The notes under the pieces are model-generated. The model was not told the DNA's origin. It searched no databases and was given only the letters and a program-made list of their open reading frames with translations. A stretch of 64,000 nt of DNA from Salinibacterium sp. TMP30 (GTDB lineage Bacteria; Actinomycetota; Actinomycetes; Actinomycetales; Microbacteriaceae), in assembly GCF_038397785.1 (NCBI RefSeq), contig NZ_CP151642.1, positions 1,736,001 to 1,800,000 on the forward strand. Reading direction: 5' to 3'. The first letter of the stretch is position 1; each line of letters begins with the position of its first letter. A program made the position numbers and the translations under genes. This document shows, one piece after another, positions 19,001 through 25,566 of this stretch.

Positions 19001-19005
19001 ACCAC
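13078..19005 (-). CDS. Giant membrane-anchored surface protein: propeller-like, Ig/cadherin-like and FN3 repeats
   Basis: A 1975-residue protein with one N-terminal transmembrane helix at about residues 17-42 and everything after it predicted outside the cell. Residues ~50-390 read as repeated beta-strand blades, perhaps a propeller. About 400-1540 hold tandem Ig/cadherin-like modules, recognisable by recurring PVAVDD...VLLNDYDANGD-type motifs such as VLQNDEHPDG, VLANDSDPDG and VLANDAS. The last ~430 residues are fibronectin type III-like modules rich in Trp, Tyr and Pro. It likely binds a surface or polymer ligand. The start is uncertain: several in-frame GTGs lie between 19005 and 18978 in a GTTGTG repeat, and no Shine-Dalgarno is clear. 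It begins 18 nt after the kinase stop and fits the FN3 protein of PFNA-type clusters. Confidence 0.88.
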   Translation of the reverse strand: MVVVVAVAKGWRGARRSTVVGVVSISAIVAMIATAAVVSTGYTAQRVDLADGAVWVANNQQQAIGRASTEVLEINSVVNAQSADLEVVQHGENVLLFDRAESAIDVVDPALSEVAESVALPPNQPEIYFAADNVVVLEHGTGEVWIRSYDDFLNFDAESAASLSLGADAIVSVDENGLLFAFSPSTSQLFRVNAAISDTAESSVTLDLDTTAELSITSVAGQWAILDADAQLLHIEGRTVDLTGLIDGGNNPVLQIPSAGGERVLIGYSAGVLSVPLNGAAAVGLATGQSGLAAPPLRIGDCEFAAWTSGENWRRCPADAGDGVMLRLAEMEANAQLSYSVNGTRAVLNDRLTGRTWAVQGDGELIDNWNQLITTDEEKPEVEQNLLDLEPEVDKVQQPPVAVDDVFGARSGRSTVLPVLLNDYDANGDVLVVEALPTINASFGRIDRINERQQIQITLEPGASGQVTFGYTVSDGRGGTATANVVVEIRAESENSPPQQMRATKFTVQTSGRVTDQILGDWVDPDGDPFYLTNASVAAPDAVSYKPGGDVVFSDSGAGGELKIVTLVVSDGESESSGSISVSVKPPGEVPIEADPFVVLAYAGKEVTVSPLDHVRGGNGNIRLNSVPAKTGAQVLPSYETGTFRFTSDEIRSHNLEYVVTDGNLTHTAIVRIDVVAPPDANTSPITVPKTIFVQTLQNERIDVAGTDVDPAGGVLLVTEIMNLRQGSGVRAEILEQRLVRVSLEAPLDDGPVSFNYRISNGLADAVGVITVVEIPAPSRLQAPIANDDSVTVRVGQAVDIRVLQNDEHPDGLELTLVPQLAQDLPEDSGLLFASGEVLRYLAPDRTGNFTAAYQVAGPDGQSATAIVRIAVRELDPASNNPPVPPTVTARVLAGDTVRVQIPLTSADPDGDSVQLLGQATNPGKGAVVDVDSNTFVYQAGEYSAGTDTFSYTLIDSLGARANGEINIGISPRIDGARNPVAIIDEVTVKPGITVSVQVLANDSDPDGSPLSVVSVEPNDPTTLAEIDGDVVNVTPPAVPGDYGIIYVIENETGGSSQNFIRVTVDPDAKPAYPVVTDSVLTLSDVLDRNRVTVDVLADVFFADGDPRTLSLAIYTGFGDVARVTADKKIEVSVEDVGQIIPFRVTNPVDPTAFSYAFIRVPGYNDALPQIDRRAQKLTVNSESTLVIDLNDYIIAVGDKPVRLTDSSTVLATHSDGADLVRDEDTLVYTSAEKYFGPASISFEVTDGTSATDPDGRTAILVLSIDVLPRDNQAPVFGGAVIDFEPGQEKEIDLLKLTNYPYPDDLDELAYSVLSPLPEGFTYSLDGTALTLRANTNAVKGTRTSLSLGVRDDLSEGKSGRIELNVVPSTRPLASPAADLAIAKRGQTTVVDVLANDASTNPFPGAPLRVVDIRGLGGGTIPAGLSIVPSNDNSTLTVTVSAGAVPGDVNLQYRVADATNDASRYVWGTVVVSVQDRPDPVSNLGPSGFGDKTIMMRWNAGPANNSAISSYRVTTKAGAVVVNTTECAGTTCAIATTGNGPSNAVKVTVVAINAIGESDAVTLADAVWSDIIPVAPTALSAAPLDHGLRLTWNAVPTPTGGSPVDRYRVVVGGFETSLGLTQCDSSTCTWETPSTWVLDNGVAVAYTVSPRNAAYTALSVWNTSEPRSAIPAGPPIALTAPVASVVNDSTVALTWVGAFNENGRPVTEYTAAAYTGTAPTCAANGSITRHGAALSAVGSGTSTTFSGLSPNRTYTMLVFANNGQGCTASPTVIAHTPPAVVTALNTAGPVPNGNRFDFTVNGGMMGSEPLTSDYTLYYRLSGGSVPGTIFGPVALGSFLTADGGQQYGKYISVEVRACRSYGSGPICQPSWSAPFALGVPVNPSVGTLTFTTDGDLLNQSGTFEWLDWPTGTYEAVNYRCGGATALGPWQIADASTPGGSCHADAALTDTPTLVVRVIANGGQTYDRTYNGFDYD

Positions 19006-19023
19006 AACCAGAGTTAGCTGTCG

Positions 19024-20451
19024 TCATGGCAACACCGCACACTTCTGAGCGCTCGACGGCCCTGATTTGCCGTCGCGGGTCACTGTGACGGAAATGCACA
19101 CGTTCTCGCCTGATTCAGCGTCGACAACGAAACTGGGCTCACGCTGCTGCACTGGCGCTTGCCCGTCGGTCGTCGTGATTTGGTAGGAGTCGCCCGCTTC
19201 AATTCCCGGGTCCGCCCACGAAAACTCAACCACATCGCCAGACACTGTGGCACTAATGTCGCTGACCGTTGGGATATCGCTCGACCGCGACTGCAGCTGA
19301 GTGAACGTCACGGTCGCACCCAGAACCACGATAAGTGCGGCAACAACTATGCCCGCCCAGGCGACGGCTTGCATACCGCTGCCCCGAGGAATCGAATTCG
19401 AACCCGTCTTTCTGCGTGACATCTTGTCGTCGACAGCCTCGCTATCGAATGCACCAAAGCTCTCGTCGATCGCAGCCGGACGTCGACGTTTGCGGCGCTG
19501 TGCGGAAGACACGGGCAGTGCTTGGCCCGGCCGCACCCGCGTGCGATCTTCAAGTTCAGCAACTGTAGCAAGCGCCCAGTCATCCATCGCCACTTCGATG
19601 GGGGTCTGTGACAGCCCAAGTTCGGACTCAACAGACTGGAGTTCGTGCACCAGCTCTAAGACGCTGCCTTGACGAGCTTCGGGCTTGCGCGACATCGCAC
19701 GATTCAGCGCGCGCTCTAGGCTTTCGGGCACATCACTCCGGCCCGTAGGCCGAGGCTTTGCACGGTTAATGCGCGAAATGAGATCCGTGGACTTGTTTGA
19801 CTCCCCCGGCACCTCAAACGGTGACCGGCCGGCGAGAAGCGAATAGACTGTCGCAGCGTATGACCACAGCTCAGATTCAATCGTGCCCGCTGTCTCATCC
19901 ATCAAGACTTCGGGCGCTGACCACGGGATTGACATGCCGACCGCTTCGAGATTCTCGGACTCGCTGAGCGTCGCCGCAATACCAAAATCAGAAAGTACCG
20001 GATGCCCATAAGCGGTCGTCAAGATGTTCGACGGCTTGATATCACGGTGCAGCACGCCAGCGCGATGGGCAGTCTCAATTGCACTGCCAATCTTGATCGC
20101 AATTCGCAGCACCTCGGGAACAGGCAGTCGCTCCGCACGATACCGCTGACTCAGTGTTGACGAGCACAGTTCCATCACCAAGTAGGGCCGTCCATCAGAC
20201 GAAACGCTTGCCTGATACACCGTAAGGATCGATGGATGAGCACTAAGCTGCGCCATCAGATTCGCCTCAGCCTGAAACATCTGGCGAACCTGATCGTTGA
20301 CGACCTCGCTCAACATGACCTTGACAGCAACCTGTCGTCGCGGCATATTTTGTTCGTAGAGGAATACGTCAGCGAAGCCGCCAGAACCGAGAACGTGAAC
20401 GTGCGAAAAACCCGGGAGCGCAGGGGGATCTGAGGGCAGTCTTCGAGCCAC
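19024..20451 (-). CDS. Membrane Ser/Thr protein kinase (PknB-type) with extracellular FN3-like domain
   Basis: A 475-residue Hanks-type kinase. The glycine loop is at 21-26 (LGSGGF), the ATP lysine is Lys44 (VAVK), catalytic HRDIKPSN is at 135-142 and DFG at 155-157. A Lys/Arg-rich juxtamembrane stretch leads to a transmembrane helix at ~357-380, then a ~90-residue outer domain with an FN3-like pattern and two Cys. It probably senses an envelope signal and phosphorylates the FHA proteins of the cluster. The start is GTG 20451. A 119-nt gap with two hairpins and a TAGAAT box separates it from the phosphatase gene, so it may have its own promoter. Confidence 0.93.
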   Translation of the reverse strand: MARRLPSDPPALPGFSHVHVLGSGGFADVFLYEQNMPRRQVAVKVMLSEVVNDQVRQMFQAEANLMAQLSAHPSILTVYQASVSSDGRPYLVMELCSSTLSQRYRAERLPVPEVLRIAIKIGSAIETAHRAGVLHRDIKPSNILTTAYGHPVLSDFGIAATLSESENLEAVGMSIPWSAPEVLMDETAGTIESELWSYAATVYSLLAGRSPFEVPGESNKSTDLISRINRAKPRPTGRSDVPESLERALNRAMSRKPEARQGSVLELVHELQSVESELGLSQTPIEVAMDDWALATVAELEDRTRVRPGQALPVSSAQRRKRRRPAAIDESFGAFDSEAVDDKMSRRKTGSNSIPRGSGMQAVAWAGIVVAALIVVLGATVTFTQLQSRSSDIPTVSDISATVSGDVVEFSWADPGIEAGDSYQITTTDGQAPVQQREPSFVVDAESGENVCISVTVTRDGKSGPSSAQKCAVLP

Positions 20452-20483
20452 AGCACACCCCTAACATGTCGACGAGTTCGACC

Positions 20484-20489
20484 ATTCTA
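20484..20489 (-). promoter_or_regulatory. Candidate internal -10 box before the kinase gene
   Basis: TAGAAT on the minus strand lies 32 nt before the kinase GTG. It sits downstream of two hairpins that could end or weaken transcription from the phosphatase gene. No good -35 was found at 16-18 nt. Confidence 0.3.
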
Positions 20490-20516
20490 AGTGAGCAATT
20501 AGCCCAATATCCCGAT

Positions 20517-20568
20517 TCTGCCCCTTGTTTGGGGTCAGAAGGTCAGTCCCCAGTATGGAGGACCGACC
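20517..20568 (-). terminator. Two tandem hairpins between phosphatase and kinase genes
   Basis: Just after the phosphatase stop, GGTCAGTCC/GGACCGACC (20541-20549 with 20560-20568, one mismatch) is followed by TCTGCCCC/GGGG-T-CAGA (20517-20524 with 20531-20539, one bulge). Neither has a U-run, so they may be attenuators, processing sites or mRNA stabilisers rather than full terminators. Confidence 0.4.
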
Positions 20569-20570
20569 GC

Positions 20571-21365
20571 TTAGTCCACTGTAGGTACTTCTAACACATC
20601 CACGATGATTGCCGTGATGTTGTCGCGACCGCCACTATCGAGCGCAGACTCGAGCAAGCTCGATATCGTCTCTTCGGTCGGGCGACGTTCGGCAAGTTGC
20701 CTCGAGAGTTCATCCTCCGGAACCTCGCGTGTGAGCCCATCGGAGCAGATCAACAGACGCTGGCCGCGGCGGATTGGCACCATCCAAAAATCTGGTGACG
20801 GTGCCGCATTGAATCCGATGGCTCGCGTGATGATGTTTGCATCAGGATGATCGTCTGCCTCGTCACGGGAAAGGACTCCCGCATCCACCATGTCTTGAAC
20901 GACAGAGTGGTCGCGGGTGATCTGGGTGAGGGTATCGTCTTCGAACGAATAGACCCGGCTGTCTCCGACGTTGAATACCGCGAAGCATGCTGATTCGTGG
21001 TGTTCTGTGACTACGGCACCGGTGACAGTAGTTCCGACTCCCAATTCGCTGTCTTGAGCAATCAGGCCGATATAGTCTGTCGCTCTCTCTAGCGCGCGTT
21101 CAACCGCTCGGGCGGGTAAGAAGTCTCCCGTGATGGCATCGTCAAGTCGTTCGACAACGGCGGCGCTTGCAAGATCACCCGCAGAGTGGCCGCCCATACC
21201 GTCTGCAACGGCAAACATCGGCGATCGAGCGACATAGCTGTCCTCATTTGCGGTGCGCCGATAGCCGGTATGCGTGCCCGCTGCCCACGCAAGCGTGAAC
21301 TTCTGATCTTTTCGCCCTGGCAGTGCGATGGTGTGGCCCGAGTTGTTGCCGCCGATTTCGGTCAC
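20571..21365 (-). CDS. PP2C-family Ser/Thr protein phosphatase
   Basis: A 264-residue cytoplasmic metal-dependent phosphatase, the likely counterpart of the adjacent kinase. Metal-binding and family motifs are present: NED at 40-42, ADGMGGHSAGD around 54-64, VGDSRVY, CSDGLTREV and GGRDNITAI. GTG 21365 is chosen because GGAAGG lies 7 nt upstream and the conserved N-terminus follows; the frame is open to 21434. It starts 19 nt after the stop of the small FHA gene. Confidence 0.94.
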   Translation of the reverse strand: MTEIGGNNSGHTIALPGRKDQKFTLAWAAGTHTGYRRTANEDSYVARSPMFAVADGMGGHSAGDLASAAVVERLDDAITGDFLPARAVERALERATDYIGLIAQDSELGVGTTVTGAVVTEHHESACFAVFNVGDSRVYSFEDDTLTQITRDHSVVQDMVDAGVLSRDEADDHPDANIITRAIGFNAAPSPDFWMVPIRRGQRLLICSDGLTREVPEDELSRQLAERRPTEETISSLLESALDSGGRDNITAIIVDVLEVPTVD

Positions 21366-21384
21366 GGCTACCTTCCTGCGCGAT

Positions 21385-22008
21385 TTACTCCGGACGCTGC
21401 CGTGGCAGAATCCGAATAATGTTTCCGTCTCCAATATCCACTAGCGTGCCTGCAGATACGACTACCGACTCACCCTGCCGAAGTTTTCGCGCAGCATTGC
21501 CCGGTACTTGAACGGCAGAGCCATTTGTAGATCGGAGATCTGTCACGATAACCGAAGAACCCAGTTGCCGCACTTCAACATGGGTTTCAGACACTTCACG
21601 GTTCGGAGATCTGACCGCAATGAGTCTTGGCCCTACGCCCCGAACGATACGAGGAGGACGGGGATCGCGCCCGAAGACACAGGGGTGATCTAAATTGTGC
21701 GCGCCAGCGGCACCATCCAATTGCACACGGTAGTAGAGCGCTGATGCTTCGAGAGAATTCTCAGTGGGTGCGCGCGAGGCGCTCACCTGCTGGGCCGTGA
21801 CCTGCGAAGGCATGCGGGGAGAAAGCTGGACGGAGGTCTGGTCGGGAACCGCCCCAAGCGCGCCACCACTGGCGGATCCGACAACGGGCCGCAGCGCGAC
21901 GGGCCGTTTCCGGGACGCGAGAATGATTGTGTCATCAAGGTCGGGCTCAGTCGGCATCGCTATGGGGCGTTCGCCCGCGGTGATCGTGTCGTCGAAGTCT
22001 TGCCTCAC
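21385..22008 (-). CDS. Small FHA domain protein with N-terminal DDTI motifs
   Basis: A 207-residue cytoplasmic protein. The C-terminal ~95 residues form an FHA domain (CVFGRDP, REVSETHVEV, STNGSAV) that binds phosphothreonine. The N-terminal half is disordered and carries two similar acidic threonine motifs, DFDDTI (Thr8) and DLDDTI (Thr27), possible kinase sites. It is the first gene of the minus-strand kinase/phosphatase cluster. The GTG start at 22008 lies 6 nt after a TAAACT box, so the message is probably leaderless. Confidence 0.9.
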   Translation of the reverse strand: MRQDFDDTITAGERPIAMPTEPDLDDTIILASRKRPVALRPVVGSASGGALGAVPDQTSVQLSPRMPSQVTAQQVSASRAPTENSLEASALYYRVQLDGAAGAHNLDHPCVFGRDPRPPRIVRGVGPRLIAVRSPNREVSETHVEVRQLGSSVIVTDLRSTNGSAVQVPGNAARKLRQGESVVVSAGTLVDIGDGNIIRILPRQRPE

Positions 22009-22014
22009 GCCGCA

Positions 22015-22020
22015 AGTTTA
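22015..22020 (-). promoter_or_regulatory. Candidate -10 box for the 19-kb FHA/kinase cluster
   Basis: TAAACT on the minus strand is 6 nt before the GTG of the first cluster gene, the spacing of a leaderless start. No TTGACA-like -35 is visible at the usual distance. Confidence 0.45.
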
Positions 22021-22051
22021 GGCACGCTTGCCGATTTCTCGTGGGAACACG

Positions 22052-23488
22052 TCACGCTTGTCCGATAAAACTCATCACGTGCTTGATCCGCGTGTAGTCC
22101 TCAAAGCCGTAGCTCGAGAGGTCTTTTCCGTAGCCGGAATGCTTGAAACCGCCGTGCGGCATTTCGGCAACAATCGGAATATGGGTGTTGATCCACACGC
22201 ATCCGAAGTCCAGGTATTTGGCGAATCGCATGGCGCGTGCATGGTCTCGTGTCCACACGCTTGAGGCGAGCCCATAGTTCACATCGTTGGCCCACTCGAG
22301 GGCCTGGTTCTCGTCCGCGAATTTCTGCACCGTGATGACCGGGCCAAAGATTTCGTTCTGGACTGCATCATCGTTCTGACGCAGCCCCGAGACGATGGTC
22401 GCCTCGTAGAAGTAACCCTTCTGGCCTTGACGCTGGCCGCCGAGTTCTACGCGTGCATGCGAGGGCAGTTCGTCAACGACTCGCGAGACCTGGGCGAGCT
22501 GATTGACGTTATTCACCGCACCGAAGTAGACGTCTTCGTCGGGAGCACCGGTCTTCGCGTTTTCCCGAGTCCAGTTCACGAGTTCGGTTACGAACTGATC
22601 GTGCACGTCCTCGTGAACAATAACGCGTGTCGCCGCGGTGCAGTCCTGACCGGCGTTGAAATAGCCTGCCGCGCCAATTCCGGCGACGGCAGCGCTGAGG
22701 TCCGCATCCGCGAAAACCACTACGGGAGCCTTGCCTCCCAGCTCCAAGTGAACCCGTTTGAGGTCGACGGATGCCGCTTTCGCAACTTCCATACCGGCCC
22801 GAACCGAGCCCGTGATTGAGACCATTTGCGGCGTTTTATGATCGACCATGAGCCCACCGGTCGTGCGGTCGCCCGTGAGCACATTGAAGACACCGGCGGG
22901 AAGGAACTCGGCAGCGATCTCCGCGAAGAGAAGCGTCGCCGACGGGGTTGTATCGCTCGGCTTGAGCACCGTTGTGTTGCCAGCGGCAATCGCCGGTGCC
23001 ACCTTCCAGACCGCCATGTTGAGCGGGTAGTTCCACGGCGCAACCTGACCGATGACACCAATCGGCTCACGACGAATCGACGAGGTGTGGTCTTTCATGT
23101 ACTCGCCTGAGGCCATTCCTGACAGATGACGGGCTTCTCCGGCAAAGAAGCGGATCTGATCTACAGACAACGAAATCTCGTCGGCTACCAAATTCGCTCG
23201 AGGCTTGCCGGTGTCTCGTGACTCCAGATCAGCAAATTCTTCTGCGCGAGCTTCCATTGCATCAGCAATCCGGAAGAGAGCGAGTTGTCGTTCTGATGGG
23301 GTGGTCTCACCCCACGTCTCAAACGCCGCCGCAGCAGCGCCATACGCATCGTCAACGTCGACGGCGGAGGAAACCGGTGAGGTTGCATAGCTGTCCTCGG
23401 TTGCGGGATTGACCACATCGAAGCCGTTCTCGGTGCGGGCGGCAACGTATTCGCCGTTGATGAAGTTTCGAATCTCAGTAGTGCTCAT
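22052..23488 (-). CDS. Aldehyde dehydrogenase, probable gamma-aminobutyraldehyde dehydrogenase
   Basis: A 478-residue NAD(P)-dependent aldehyde dehydrogenase. It has the oxyanion/active-site region APWNYPL, the catalytic Glu motif HLELGGKAP and the nucleophile Cys in FNAGQDCTA. The GQDCTA form and overall pattern are typical of gamma-aminobutyraldehyde and betaine aldehyde dehydrogenases, so oxidation of 4-aminobutanal from putrescine is the likely role. ATG 23488 is chosen because TATCTT lies 6 nt upstream (leaderless pattern); an ATG at 23503 would overlap that box. It is divergent from the lrp-type regulator, with repeats between them. Confidence 0.88.
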   Translation of the reverse strand: MSTTEIRNFINGEYVAARTENGFDVVNPATEDSYATSPVSSAVDVDDAYGAAAAAFETWGETTPSERQLALFRIADAMEARAEEFADLESRDTGKPRANLVADEISLSVDQIRFFAGEARHLSGMASGEYMKDHTSSIRREPIGVIGQVAPWNYPLNMAVWKVAPAIAAGNTTVLKPSDTTPSATLLFAEIAAEFLPAGVFNVLTGDRTTGGLMVDHKTPQMVSITGSVRAGMEVAKAASVDLKRVHLELGGKAPVVVFADADLSAAVAGIGAAGYFNAGQDCTAATRVIVHEDVHDQFVTELVNWTRENAKTGAPDEDVYFGAVNNVNQLAQVSRVVDELPSHARVELGGQRQGQKGYFYEATIVSGLRQNDDAVQNEIFGPVITVQKFADENQALEWANDVNYGLASSVWTRDHARAMRFAKYLDFGCVWINTHIPIVAEMPHGGFKHSGYGKDLSSYGFEDYTRIKHVMSFIGQA

Positions 23489-23494
23489 TCCACC

Positions 23495-23500
23495 AAGATA
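23495..23500 (-). promoter_or_regulatory. Candidate -10 box for the aldehyde dehydrogenase gene
   Basis: TATCTT on the minus strand is followed by GGTGGA and then the ATG at 23488, matching a leaderless layout. The GGTGGA is too close to the ATG to serve as a normal Shine-Dalgarno. Confidence 0.4.
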
Positions 23501-23529
23501 CATACCATGCGATCAGGAATCCACTGTTA

Positions 23530-23561
23530 AACTGATGATTTCCGCCGTGAACTGGCGATTT
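23530..23561. promoter_or_regulatory. Direct repeat in the divergent promoter region, candidate Lrp operator
   Basis: AACTGATGATTT (23530-23541) and AACTGGCGATTT (23550-23561) match at 10 of 12 positions. They are spaced 20 bp start to start, about two helical turns, so they would lie on the same face of the DNA. They sit between the aldehyde dehydrogenase and Lrp-type genes. Confidence 0.45.
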
Positions 23562-23610
23562 TGATACGGAATCACTTGCAGAAGACGCTTTCAACTGACA
23601 AAATCGACCC

Positions 23611-24093
23611 ATGAGCACACTATCGCGCAGTTCCGCACCGAAACCTGTGCAACTAGACGGAGTCTCAAAAGCGATCATTGACCAGCTACAAAATGATGGT
23701 CGCCGTTCTTACGCCGAAATTGGCAAGGCTATCGGCCTCAGCGAAGCGGCCGTTCGCCAGCGCGTGCAAAAGCTTACGGACTCAGGCGTCATGCAGATCG
23801 TGGCCGTAACCGACCCCATGCAACTGGGCTTCTTTCGGCAAGCGATGATCGGCATCCAAGTGTCGGGAGACACCACAGCGGTTGCCGAACAAATCGGCAA
23901 ACTCCCGGCAGTCGACTACCTCGTACTCACCGCCGGGAGCTTCGACCTGCTCGTTGAAGTGGTGTGTGAAAACGACGATGATCTTATCGATCTTCTCAAC
24001 CGCGACATCCGCGGCATCCAGGGCGTGCATTCAACGGAAACCTTTGTTTATTTGCGCCTGCACAAGCAGTTCTACAACTGGGGCACCCGCTAA
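23611..24093 (+). CDS. Lrp/AsnC-family transcriptional regulator
   Basis: A 160-residue regulator with an N-terminal helix-turn-helix (residues ~10-65, including RRSYAEIGKAIGLSEAAVRQ) and a C-terminal RAM ligand-binding domain (~75-150). Such proteins sense amino acids or related amines. Its place between an aldehyde dehydrogenase (divergent) and a class III aminotransferase (37 nt downstream) suggests local control of amine catabolism. The ATG has no Shine-Dalgarno; CAAAAT 6 nt upstream could be a -10 of a leaderless transcript. Confidence 0.93.
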   Translation: MSTLSRSSAPKPVQLDGVSKAIIDQLQNDGRRSYAEIGKAIGLSEAAVRQRVQKLTDSGVMQIVAVTDPMQLGFFRQAMIGIQVSGDTTAVAEQIGKLPAVDYLVLTAGSFDLLVEVVCENDDDLIDLLNRDIRGIQGVHSTETFVYLRLHKQFYNWGTR

Positions 24094-24130
24094 GCGGTGC
24101 CCTTAAACCTCACTCAAGAAAGCGTTTGCC

Positions 24131-25513
24131 ATGTCAGAGTTCGACGAAGCAGATTTGCAACAAAAAGCAAAAGACCACCTCTGGATGCACTTCTCGCGCC
24201 AGTCGGTGATGGAGGACGGCCACGGCGTGCCCATTATCGTGCGCGGCGAAGGCCACCACATCTATGACAGCAAGGGCAATAAGTACTTCGATGGCCTGAG
24301 TGGACTTTTCGTGGTCAACGTAGGTCACGGCAGGAAGCGCATCGCTGAGGTTGCGGCCAAACAGGCCGAAGAGCTCGCATTCTTCCCACTGTGGTCATAT
24401 GCGCATCCGAAGGCCATTGAATTAGCGGATCGTCTGGCAGGCTACGCTCCCGGTGATCTCAACCGGGTGTTCTTTTCGACCGGTGGCGGTGAGGCCGTTG
24501 AGACGGCGTTCAAACTGGCCAAGCAGTACTGGAAGCTGCAGGGGCGCCACACCAAGCACAAGGTAATTTCTCGTGCCGTCGCGTATCACGGAACCCCTCA
24601 GGGCGCCCTTGCAATCACGGGCATCCCTGGCATGAAGGAAATGTTTGAGCCTTTGGTTCCCGGTGGTTTCCGAGTCCCCAATACCAATTATTACCGCGCA
24701 GAGGAAATGGGCTTTCACGGTACGGAAGAAGAGTTCGGGCTGTGGGCAGCTAACCGTATCGAAGAGATGATTCTCTTCGAGGGCCCCGAGACAGTGGCTG
24801 CGGTTTTCCTTGAGCCGGTGCAGAACTCGGGTGGCTGCTTCCCGCCCCCGCCCGGATACTTTCAGCGTGTGCGGGAGATTTGCGACGAGTACGACGTGCT
24901 GCTCGTCAGCGATGAAGTTATTTGCGCCTTTGGCCGCATCGGCCACATGTTTGCTTGTGATGCCTATGACTACATTCCCGACATGATCACGTGTGCAAAA
25001 GGCATGACGAGCGGATATTCGCCGATCGGTGCGACTATCGTTTCTGACCGTGTCTATGAGCCCTTCAAGCACGGCGCAACGACGTTCTATCACGGGTACA
25101 CCTTCGGCGGGCATCCGGTATCTGCCGCCGTTGCTCTCGAGAACCTCAACATCTTTGAGGAAGAGAAGATCAACGAGCATGTTCGTGAGAACTCGCCCAA
25201 GTTCCGGGCAGCCCTCGAAAAGCTGCTTGATCTGCCGATCGTTGGCGATGTGCGGGGCGACGGCTACTTCTTCGGTATTGAACTTGTGAAAGATAAAGCG
25301 ACCAAGCAGACCTTCAACGACGATGAGTCAGAGCGACTGCTGCGGGGCTTCCTATCCAAGGCGCTTTTTGATGCGGGACTGTATTGTCGCGCTGATGATC
25401 GGGGCGATCCTGTGATTCAACTGGCACCGCCGCTAACAATCGGTCCGGCTGAGTTTGACGAGATAGAATCTATTTTGCGTTCGGTGCTAACCGAAGCATG
25501 GAGCCGTCTCTAG
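24131..25513 (+). CDS. Class III PLP aminotransferase, probable putrescine/diamine:pyruvate aminotransferase
   Basis: A 460-residue PLP enzyme. The PLP-binding Lys lies in CAKGMTSGYSP, with the class III signatures FFSTGGGEAVETA and LLVSDEVICAFGR. The sequence style is that of the SpuC-like omega-aminotransferases, which move an amino group from putrescine or similar amines to pyruvate. The exact amine cannot be settled from sequence; beta-alanine:pyruvate activity is an alternative. It lies just downstream of the Lrp-type gene. Its alanine product could be recycled by Ald. Confidence 0.88.
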   Translation: MSEFDEADLQQKAKDHLWMHFSRQSVMEDGHGVPIIVRGEGHHIYDSKGNKYFDGLSGLFVVNVGHGRKRIAEVAAKQAEELAFFPLWSYAHPKAIELADRLAGYAPGDLNRVFFSTGGGEAVETAFKLAKQYWKLQGRHTKHKVISRAVAYHGTPQGALAITGIPGMKEMFEPLVPGGFRVPNTNYYRAEEMGFHGTEEEFGLWAANRIEEMILFEGPETVAAVFLEPVQNSGGCFPPPPGYFQRVREICDEYDVLLVSDEVICAFGRIGHMFACDAYDYIPDMITCAKGMTSGYSPIGATIVSDRVYEPFKHGATTFYHGYTFGGHPVSAAVALENLNIFEEEKINEHVRENSPKFRAALEKLLDLPIVGDVRGDGYFFGIELVKDKATKQTFNDDESERLLRGFLSKALFDAGLYCRADDRGDPVIQLAPPLTIGPAEFDEIESILRSVLTEAWSRL

Positions 25514-25528
25514 AACCTAGGCAGGTTC
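25513..25528 (+). terminator. Short hairpin after the aminotransferase gene
   Basis: GAACCT-AGGC-AGGTTC forms a perfect 6-bp stem right at the aminotransferase stop codon, followed by GTCCTCTCTT. It is a weak candidate terminator. Confidence 0.3.
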
Positions 25529-25553
25529 GTCCTCTCTTACCCTGCGGCTCAGA

Positions 25554-25559
25554 TAGAGT
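25554..25559 (+). promoter_or_regulatory. Candidate -10 box fixing a leaderless GTG start
   Basis: TAGAGT ends 7 nt before GTG 25567, the arrangement of a leaderless transcript. It supports this start over the upstream ATG at 25498, which lies inside the previous gene. Confidence 0.4.
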
Positions 25560-25566
25560 TGTTTTC

